Assembly (NCBI GenBank): GCA_012515885.1
Contig: JAAYXN010000080.1
Location: 1 to 9,620, forward strand
Length of the DNA stretch: 9,620 nucleotides
Origin: Rhodococcus sp. (in: high G+C Gram-positive bacteria)
GTDB lineage: Bacteria; Actinomycetota; Actinomycetes; Mycobacteriales; Mycobacteriaceae
Reading direction: 5' to 3'
Shown: positions 5,159 through 9,620 of the stretch, piece after piece
Numbering within the stretch: position 1 is the first letter of the stretch
How the letters are laid out: every line of letters begins with the position of its first letter
Notes under the pieces: model-generated
Databases searched by the model: none
What the model saw: only the letters and a program-made list of their open reading frames with translations
Told to the model about the DNA's origin: nothing
Program-made: the position numbers and the translations under genes

Positions 5159-6720
5159 GCCGAGTTCGCAAGATCGCCCCCGGCCGAATCCTCTTCGTAG
5201 GTTCCGGACCGGGCGACCCGGCGCTGCTCACCGTCCGCGCCCACGACGTCCTCACTTCAGCTTCGCTGGCCTTCACCGACCCCGACGTCGACAAGGGCGT
5301 GGCACACCTGGTTGGTGCTGACCTTGGTGTCGATCCGCAGACGCTGGAGCCGATCGCTGAAGTTCGCCCCGCCCTCGGTGAGCCCGCGGACGTAGCGAAA
5401 GCACTGGTTCAGGAGGCTAAGGCTGGCCGTGACGTCGTGCGCCTGGTTTCCGGTGACCCGATGACCACCGATTCGGTGATCGCCGAGATCGGTGCCGTCG
5501 CGCGGACACAGGTTCAGTTTGAGGTTCTGCCTGGGCTGCCTGCCGCCACGACCGTCCCGTCCTACGCGGGTATGGCACTGGGTTCGGGACACACCGAAGC
5601 CGATGTGCGTAGCGAAGTCGACTGGGCTGCACTGGCGTCCTCACCCGGACCACTCGTCCTGCACGCCACGTCCGGGCACCTCGCCGAAACCGCGAGCGCA
5701 CTGGTCGAACACGGACTGGCCCCGCAGACCCCGACCGCCATCACCGTCAACGGAACCACCCGCCAGCAGCGCACGGTTGAAGCCACCCTGGCGACGCTCA
5801 ACGAAGCCGGCTCGGAAATGGTCGGTCCGCTGATCGTCACCGTCGGCAAGGTCGTGTCGCAGCGCAGCAAGATGTCCTGGTGGGAATCACGCGCCCTGTA
5901 CGGCTGGAAGGTGCTGGTGCCCCGCACCAAGGAGCAGGTGCAGGACATGAGTGATCGTCTGGTCACTCACGGCGCCATCCCCATCGAGGTTCCGACCATT
6001 GCCGTCGAGCCGCCGCGCAGCCCCGCCCAGATGGAAAGGGCCGTCAAGGGTTTGGTTGACGGCCGCTACCAGTGGGTGGTCTTCACCTCCACCAACGCGG
6101 TACGGGCAGTGTGGGAAAAGTTCGAAGAATTCGGTCTCGACGCCCGCGCATTCTCTGGCGTCAAGATCGCCTGCGTCGGCCAAGCCACCGCCGACAAGGT
6201 GCGCTCATTTGGTGTGACACCCGAGCTGGTTCCCTCTGGGGAGCAGTCCAGTGAAGGGCTCCTCGCCGAATTCGCGCCGTACGACGACGTTTTCGACCCA
6301 GTCAACCGAGTCCTATTGCCGCGCGCCGACATTGCCACCGAAACGCTCGCTGAAGGTCTGCGTGAACGCGGCTGGGAAATCGACGACGTCACCGCGTACC
6401 GCACGGTGCGTGCTGCGCCGCCACCGGCCGAGACCCGCGAGATGATCAAGACCGGCGGTTTCGACGCGGTGTGCTTCACTTCGTCCTCGACCGTGCGCAA
6501 CCTGGTCGGTATCGCGGGTAAGCCGCACGCACGCACCCTCGTCGCCTGCATTGGACCGAAGACGGCCGAGACCGCAGTGGAATTCGGTCTGCGTGTTGAC
6601 GTGCAGCCGGAGACCGCACAGATGGGTCCGCTGGTCGAGGCACTCGCTGAGCACGCGGCGCGTCTGCGTGCCGAAGGTGCGTTGCCTCCGCCGCGCAAGA
6701 AGTCCCGCGCGCGCCGGTAG
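5155..6720 (+). CDS. hemD: Uroporphyrinogen-III synthase with N-terminal degenerate CobA-like methyltransferase domain
   Basis: A 521-residue fusion of the mycobacterial Rv0511 type. Residues 11-235 resemble uroporphyrinogen-III C-methyltransferase (CobA/SUMT): GSGPGDPALLTVRA (16-29), VRLVSGDP (95-102), VLPGLPAATTVPSYAG (124-139), and the PTAITVNGTTRQQRTVEATL region (193-212). Residues about 248-505 are HemD, which closes hydroxymethylbilane with inversion of ring D to uroporphyrinogen III: WKVLVPRTKEQ, VVFTSTNAV, IACVGQATA, VLLPRADIA, VCFTSSSTV and CIGPKTAETA. The tail is basic (RKKSRARR). The methyltransferase half has lost parts of the canonical SUMT motifs, so HemD activity is the safer call. 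ATG at 5155 is preceded by GGAGAA (5143-5148). A separate HemD-only start is not needed, as the frame is continuous. Confidence 0.93.
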   Translation: MSRVRKIAPGRILFVGSGPGDPALLTVRAHDVLTSASLAFTDPDVDKGVAHLVGADLGVDPQTLEPIAEVRPALGEPADVAKALVQEAKAGRDVVRLVSGDPMTTDSVIAEIGAVARTQVQFEVLPGLPAATTVPSYAGMALGSGHTEADVRSEVDWAALASSPGPLVLHATSGHLAETASALVEHGLAPQTPTAITVNGTTRQQRTVEATLATLNEAGSEMVGPLIVTVGKVVSQRSKMSWWESRALYGWKVLVPRTKEQVQDMSDRLVTHGAIPIEVPTIAVEPPRSPAQMERAVKGLVDGRYQWVVFTSTNAVRAVWEKFEEFGLDARAFSGVKIACVGQATADKVRSFGVTPELVPSGEQSSEGLLAEFAPYDDVFDPVNRVLLPRADIATETLAEGLRERGWEIDDVTAYRTVRAAPPPAETREMIKTGGFDAVCFTSSSTVRNLVGIAGKPHARTLVACIGPKTAETAVEFGLRVDVQPETAQMGPLVEALAEHAARLRAEGALPPPRKKSRARR

Positions 6721-6793
6721 ATCCATCCGTCACACTGGGTCGAAGATCCATCTGCCGTACTGGGTCGTAGATCCATCCGCCGTACTGCCTAGA
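6719..6793. repeat. Three 25-bp tandem repeats between hemD and hemB
   Basis: Units at 6719-6743, 6744-6768 and 6769-6793 share AGATCCATC at the start and, in most copies, CGTACTGGGTCG at the end. By eye units 1 and 2 differ at about 5 positions, and unit 3 diverges in its last bases. The first unit begins inside the TAG stop of hemD (6718-6720). The array fills most of the intergenic gap; the remaining ~30 bp carry the GAGGAG ribosome site of hemB. There is no hairpin with a T-tract, so I do not call a terminator here. Binding-site array and replication slippage are both possible origins. Confidence 0.8.
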
Positions 6794-6822
6794 CCCGGTT
6801 AGCCAAGCGAGGAGTGCCTGAG

Positions 6823-7800
6823 GTGTTTCCGCATCACCGTCCCCGACGGCTTCGCCGCACGCTAGCGATGCGACGACTGGTCGCGGAAACATCTTTGGAG
6901 CCGAGGAACCTCGTTCTGCCGATGTTTATTGCCGACGGTATCAGTGAGCCCCGGGCTATCTCGTCCATGCCGGGCGTGTACCAGCACACGACGGACACGC
7001 TGCTTGGTGCCGCCGACGAAGCGGTGCGCGCCGGTGTCGGCGGGGTCATGCTTTTCGGTGTACCGCGACCCGAAGATAAGGACGCGCGTGGCAGCGGCGG
7101 CGTCGACCCTGACGGCGTCCTCAATCGGGCGCTGCGGTCACTGTCTGCCGAGCTTGGCGACGCCACAGTGATCATGGCCGATACGTGCCTGGACGAATTC
7201 ACCGATCACGGTCACTGCGGAGTCCTCGACGAGCACGGCGCCGTCGACAACGACGCGACCGTGCAGTTATACGCCGACATGGCGGTGGCGCAAGCTGATG
7301 CTGGCGCGCACATTCTCGGCCCCAGCGGAATGATGGATGGGCAAGTCAGCGCCATCCGCAGCGCGCTAGACGCCGCCGGGCACCACGACGTCGCGCAACT
7401 CGCATACGCCGCGAAATACGCGTCCGCCTTTTACGGCCCGTTCCGCGAAGCCGTCGGATCGTCCCTGCAAGGCGACCGCCGCACCTATCAGCAAGACCCA
7501 GCCAATCGCCGCGAATCGCTGCGCGAAGTCGATTTGGATCTCGTCGAAGGCGCCGACATGGTGATGGTCAAACCTGCCATGTCTTACCTTGATGTGCTGC
7601 GTGAAACCGCGGACCGCTCAGATGTTCCCGTCGCCGCGTACCAGATTTCGGGCGAGTACGCGATGATTACCGCGGCCGCCCAGAACGGGTGGATCGACCG
7701 TGACGCCGCGATCATGGAATCGCTACTGTGCATTCGCCGCGCAGGCGCCGACATTGTACTGACTTACTGGGCAACAGAAGTCGCACAGCGCCTCGGCTAA
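6823..7800 (+). CDS. hemB: Delta-aminolevulinic acid dehydratase (porphobilinogen synthase)
   Basis: HemB condenses two 5-aminolevulinate molecules to porphobilinogen; it acts before HemC although encoded after HemD. The 325-residue protein shows RRLRRTLAMRRLVAETSLEPRN near the start, MADTCLDEFTDHGHCG (metal-site loop, residues 118-133), LGPSGMMDGQV, and the two Schiff-base lysines in AYAAKYASAFYGPFR (K198) and MVKPAMSYLD (K250). The metal loop has C-D-C rather than the C-C-C of classical zinc enzymes or the Asp-rich form of magnesium enzymes. GTG at 6823 is preferred because GAGGAG (6809-6814) lies 8 nt upstream. A GTG at 6814 would overlap that site and add only MPE. It is separated from hemD by a repeat array, so it may be read through or have its own promoter. 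Confidence 0.96.
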   Translation: MFPHHRPRRLRRTLAMRRLVAETSLEPRNLVLPMFIADGISEPRAISSMPGVYQHTTDTLLGAADEAVRAGVGGVMLFGVPRPEDKDARGSGGVDPDGVLNRALRSLSAELGDATVIMADTCLDEFTDHGHCGVLDEHGAVDNDATVQLYADMAVAQADAGAHILGPSGMMDGQVSAIRSALDAAGHHDVAQLAYAAKYASAFYGPFREAVGSSLQGDRRTYQQDPANRRESLREVDLDLVEGADMVMVKPAMSYLDVLRETADRSDVPVAAYQISGEYAMITAAAQNGWIDRDAAIMESLLCIRRAGADIVLTYWATEVAQRLG

Positions 7801-7865
7801 ACACCCACGGCTGTAGTTTGCGTCGATTGTCCGGCCCTACTGTCGGAGGCGAATTCCTGTGCCGC

Positions 7866-7878
7866 TACTCTGCGCACA
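7866..7878 (+). promoter_or_regulatory. Candidate -10 element with leaderless start for the membrane protein at 7878
   Basis: TACTCT (7866-7871) fits TANNNT and ends exactly 6 nt before the ATG, placing the predicted transcription start on the A of ATG (7878). No Shine-Dalgarno sequence lies at normal distance; the nearest GGAGG is about 28 nt upstream. I see no clear -35. Leaderless mRNAs are common in mycobacteria, so this arrangement is plausible. Confidence 0.5.
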
Positions 7879-8732
7879 TGACATATCAGGGGTCACCACA
7901 GGGGATGGCAGGCGCTCACTACGGTCAAAACTGGCCGGCGCCACCGCCACCAGAACTTTCCGGCATGGGCAAACGCGAAGCCCCATCCTCAGTTAAAACA
8001 GCTCAGGTGCTGTGGCTGCTCTGTGCGGCACTGGGATTCATCCCCACAGTGCTGGAGATTTGGTTCGGCACCTCGCAGATCGACAGCGCGATCGAGAACT
8101 CTATCGCCAACGATCCAACGATCTCCGCCTCAGACGCGCAGCAGGCAGCGGAATTTGGTGGCGCGTTCGCGACCGGATTCCTCGTCGCCTACGCTATCGT
8201 CGCCGCGATCTTTACAGCCTTCGTACTGTGGTTCATTTGGGCGATGGGCCGCGGCGGAAACTGGGCGCGGATCCTGCTCACCATCATCGGGACTATCGCG
8301 CTGTTGTTCGGGCTCATGTCGGTCGCCATGTCGGTAATGATTCAGTCGGTCATAGACCAAGCGGAGCTGTACGAAGAGCTCGGCATCGAGATCGACATGA
8401 CCTGGACCTACATCAGCTTGGGTATGAAGGTGATCCAGCTCATCGCCATCGTCGCCGCAATCGTGTTCATGTTCCGTGGCGATTCGAACAACTACTTCCG
8501 CGGCGGTCCGGCCGCGAACTGGACCCCGCCCGGACCGGGTATGCAGCCCGGGCAGCAGTGGGGTGCATACAACCCAGGCGCGCCCGCGCAGCAGTTCCCC
8601 GCACAGCAGTACGGGCAGCAGCAGTACAGTCCCGCGGCGCAGCCGTTCATTGGCGGCGATGTACAGCCGATGGGTACCGAAGCGCAGCCGTACAGCGGCC
8701 CAGACTCGACAGGCCAGTGGGGTCCCAAGTGA
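7878..8732 (+). CDS. Conserved four-helix membrane protein with Gln/Pro-rich C-terminal tail
   Basis: A 284-residue protein of unknown function. A Pro-rich cytoplasm-like N-terminus (PAPPPPE, 20-26) is followed by hydrophobic segments at about 43-63, 95-123, 130-155 and 178-199. Residues 210-284 are rich in Gln, Pro, Gly, Tyr and Ala (repeated QQ, QYG, QPY) and probably disordered. A loop reading AMGRGGNWARILLT joins helices 2 and 3, and EYF/NYF-like residues follow helix 4; the same features recur in the next gene, so the two are paralogues. M. tuberculosis also has small membrane proteins after hemB (Rv0513, Rv0514), but I cannot assert homology. The frame continues upstream into hemB, but ATG 7878 is chosen because a -10 hexamer lies right before it and the earlier residues look non-native. 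Confidence 0.8.
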   Translation: MTYQGSPQGMAGAHYGQNWPAPPPPELSGMGKREAPSSVKTAQVLWLLCAALGFIPTVLEIWFGTSQIDSAIENSIANDPTISASDAQQAAEFGGAFATGFLVAYAIVAAIFTAFVLWFIWAMGRGGNWARILLTIIGTIALLFGLMSVAMSVMIQSVIDQAELYEELGIEIDMTWTYISLGMKVIQLIAIVAAIVFMFRGDSNNYFRGGPAANWTPPGPGMQPGQQWGAYNPGAPAQQFPAQQYGQQQYSPAAQPFIGGDVQPMGTEAQPYSGPDSTGQWGPK

Positions 8733-8758
8733 CTCTGCGGCGCCAAACCCACCCGCGA

Positions 8759-8772
8759 TAGGCTGAACAGCA
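8759..8772 (+). promoter_or_regulatory. Candidate -10 element with leaderless start for the membrane protein at 8772
   Basis: TAGGCT (8759-8764) is a good actinobacterial TANNNT hexamer and ends 7 nt before the ATG at 8772. No purine-rich ribosome site is present between the previous stop (8732) and the ATG. This repeats the arrangement at the upstream paralogue, which makes chance less likely for both. No clear -35 is visible. Confidence 0.55.
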
Positions 8773-9377
8773 TGAGTGACCTGCCTCCGCAGTACGACAG
8801 ATTTGACGGGCAACCTGCGATGCCATCGGTGTCGCAGGGTCCGGAAAACCCGGCGCCCGTCGACGTCCAGACGGCTCGCCATCTGTGGTGGCTGGTTGCA
8901 CTGCTCGGGTTGCTGCAGGGATTCGGTGGGCTCGCAGCAATGGCGGGCCAGCGCGACGTCTTTATTGCCGAGTTCGTGCGACAGGCCGAGTCGACTCCAG
9001 GAACCGAACCTGAAGAAGTAGCGCAACTCAGCGACGCGTTGAACACCGTGTGGATTCCCGGCCTCGGCCTCGCTGGCCTGATCTTCGTCGGCGTGACGGG
9101 GCTGTTCCTGCTACTCGTCCGGGCAATGTCCCGGGGACGGCAGTGGGCCCGCATGGTGCTCACCGTGATCGGCGTCGCCTTGGCGTTCATGGCGCTGCCG
9201 GTGCTGTTCGGTGTGGGAAACGACGAAGCCATCTTGGGCTCGACCACCACCTTGCTGTTGGGTGGCGCTCAAATCCTTCAAGCCGTCGCGGCTGTAGGTG
9301 CAATCGTGCTTCTGTTCCGCAAAGAATCAACGGAGTACTTTCTGCCGAAACGCGCCCCTGACAACGGGAATCGTTGA
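8772..9377 (+). CDS. Conserved four-helix membrane protein, paralogue of the preceding gene
   Basis: A 201-residue protein of unknown function with hydrophobic segments at about 38-58, 95-117, 127-147 and 158-183. It shares with its upstream neighbour the start of helix 1 (V-TA--LWWL versus V-TAQVLWLL), the helix 2-3 loop AMSRGRQWARMVLT, and the end of helix 4 (VGAIVLLFRKESTEYF versus VAAIVFMFRGDSNNYF). The extracytoplasmic loop between helices 1 and 2 is about 35 residues and acidic in both. It lacks the long Gln/Pro-rich tail of the first protein. A 39-bp gap separates the two genes, and it contains a -10-like hexamer just before this ATG. The pair is best explained by an old tandem duplication. 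No catalytic motif is visible. Confidence 0.8.
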   Translation: MSDLPPQYDRFDGQPAMPSVSQGPENPAPVDVQTARHLWWLVALLGLLQGFGGLAAMAGQRDVFIAEFVRQAESTPGTEPEEVAQLSDALNTVWIPGLGLAGLIFVGVTGLFLLLVRAMSRGRQWARMVLTVIGVALAFMALPVLFGVGNDEAILGSTTTLLLGGAQILQAVAAVGAIVLLFRKESTEYFLPKRAPDNGNR

Positions 9378-9404
9378 AAATTTCTTCAAGTTTTCCTCCA
9401 GGTC

Positions 9405-9433
9405 TTGTATCGCGAAGTGGATCACACTATGTT
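9405..9433 (+). promoter_or_regulatory. Candidate sigma-70 promoter for the gene starting at 9564
   Basis: TTGTAT (9405-9410) and TATGTT (9428-9433) are separated by exactly 17 bp. Both hexamers are good matches for a housekeeping sigma factor. The predicted transcription start is near 9440, giving a leader of about 125 nt that would contain the hairpin at 9517-9537. Confidence 0.5.
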
Positions 9434-9439
9434 GTGACC
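9419..9439. promoter_or_regulatory. Imperfect inverted repeat overlapping the -10 hexamer
   Basis: TCACA (9422-9426) and TGTGA (9433-9437) flank CTATGT, with GG and CC further out offset by one base. The spacer and the right arm cover the candidate -10 TATGTT, the right place for a repressor. The half-site order is the reverse of the CRP-type TGTGA-N6-TCACA. No regulator can be named. Confidence 0.35.
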
Positions 9440-9516
9440 GGACGTTCTGACAGCCGCCCGCACAGTGTGTAGCTCGGTATAGAACGACACGATCTAGGCA
9501 ATAAACAATGTAGGGA

Positions 9517-9537
9517 TTGCGGTGCACCCCACCGCAA
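9517..9537 (+). promoter_or_regulatory. Perfect 8-bp hairpin in the leader of the gene starting at 9564
   Basis: TTGCGGTG (9517-9524) and CACCGCAA (9530-9537) pair perfectly around the loop CACCC. It ends 12 nt before the ribosome site GGAGGAG. No T-run follows, so it is not a standard intrinsic terminator. It could be a leader structure affecting mRNA stability or translation, or a DNA-level operator. Confidence 0.55.
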
Positions 9538-9563
9538 GACGTACAAGTCGGAGGAGCTGAATC

Positions 9564-9620
9564 TTGACGCACGTCGACGGGCCAATGCGGCTAAACAACT
9601 CCGTCCATCGGGTACATCTC
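9564..9620 (+). CDS. Start of an unidentified gene, TTG start, cut by window end
   Basis: GGAGGAG (9550-9556) is a near-perfect ribosome site with 7 nt to a TTG at 9564. The frame stays open through the last 19 codons of the window and would read MTHVDGPMRLNNSVHRVHL. An ATG in the same frame at 9585 (codon 8) is too far from the ribosome site to be preferred. Nineteen residues are not enough to identify a family; no signal peptide or hydrophobic stretch is seen so far. It has its own promoter-like sequence and a structured leader, so it is probably a separate transcription unit from the membrane-protein pair. Confidence 0.5.
   Translation, partial: MTHVDGPMRLNNSVHRVHL

Larger units (their letters stand above)
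9378..9563. other. Intergenic regulatory region before the last gene
   Basis: The 186-bp gap is more AT-rich than the genes around it. It holds a candidate promoter (9405-9433), an inverted repeat over its -10, a leader hairpin (9517-9537) and a strong ribosome site (GGAGGAG, 9550-9556). Just after the membrane-protein stop there is only a weak TTGAA/TTCAA pair (9374-9389), not a convincing terminator. No tRNA or other RNA gene was recognised. Confidence 0.5.

Noticed and set aside
6719..6793. CRISPR-like array
   Set aside because: The 25-bp units are directly adjacent with no spacers and there are only three. This is a plain tandem repeat.
7728..7877. Upstream 50-codon extension of the first membrane protein into hemB
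   Set aside because: It would overlap the hemB end by 73 bp and read as Arg-rich shadow sequence. The ATG at 7878 sits directly after a -10 hexamer.
8130..9250. Long minus-strand frames opposite the two membrane proteins (298 and 252 codons)
   Set aside because: The plus-strand frames show coherent membrane helices and paralogy. The minus frames are Cys/Gly/Arg-rich shadows without ribosome sites.
9422..9437. CRP/FNR-type binding site
   Set aside because: The half-sites are in the reverse order (TCACA-N6-TGTGA) to the CRP consensus, so I list it only as an unassigned inverted repeat.
1..9620. Mobile elements, phage genes, tRNA or rRNA genes, toxin-antitoxin or defence systems
   Set aside because: None recognised. 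All identified genes are housekeeping or conserved-neighbourhood genes, and base composition looks even apart from the last ~240 bp.

Overview
The window looks like chromosomal DNA from a high-GC actinobacterium of the order Mycobacteriales (Mycobacterium/Nocardia/Rhodococcus relatives). The gene order matches, from memory, the M. tuberculosis Rv0502-Rv0514 neighbourhood: acyltransferase, SerB1-like HAD hydrolase, glutaredoxin-like protein, hemA, hemC, hemD, hemB, then small membrane proteins. The main difference is a rex gene between the glutaredoxin-like gene and hemA, as in the rex-hemACD arrangement known from Streptomyces; M. tuberculosis has no rex there. Genus cannot be fixed from this sequence alone.

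Layout: 1-180 is the C-terminal end of a PlsC-type lysophospholipid acyltransferase (+). It converges on a HAD-IB hydrolase (270-1226, -). From 1413 everything reads rightward: glutaredoxin-like protein (1413-1682), a 168-bp regulatory gap with two candidate Rex operators, then rex (1851-2585), hemA (2582-4129), hemC (4126-5088), a possible 25-codon linking ORF (5081-5158), a cobA-like/hemD fusion (5155-6720), three 25-bp tandem repeats, and hemB (6823-7800). Two related four-helix membrane proteins follow (7878-8732 and 8772-9377). Each has a TANNNT -10 hexamer 6-7 nt before its ATG and no Shine-Dalgarno sequence, which suggests leaderless mRNAs. The last ~240 bp hold a promoter-like sequence, an inverted repeat, a hairpin and the first 19 codons of an unidentified gene with a TTG start.

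How the genes work together: HemA (glutamyl-tRNA reductase) starts tetrapyrrole synthesis; HemB condenses ALA to porphobilinogen; HemC polymerises it to hydroxymethylbilane; HemD cyclises that to uroporphyrinogen III. HemL (GSA aminomutase), needed between HemA and HemB, is not in the window. Rex is an NADH/NAD+-sensing repressor. Placing it first in the operon, behind apparent Rex sites and with 4-nt start/stop overlaps to hemA and hemC, ties the supply of heme for respiration to redox state.

Most of this is a conserved housekeeping locus. I see no new defence, mobile or biosynthetic system. The observations most worth checking are the paired Rex operators, the 25-codon ORF linking hemC and hemD, the degenerate methyltransferase half of HemD, the two short tandem repeats that each begin at a stop codon, and the leaderless membrane-protein pair.
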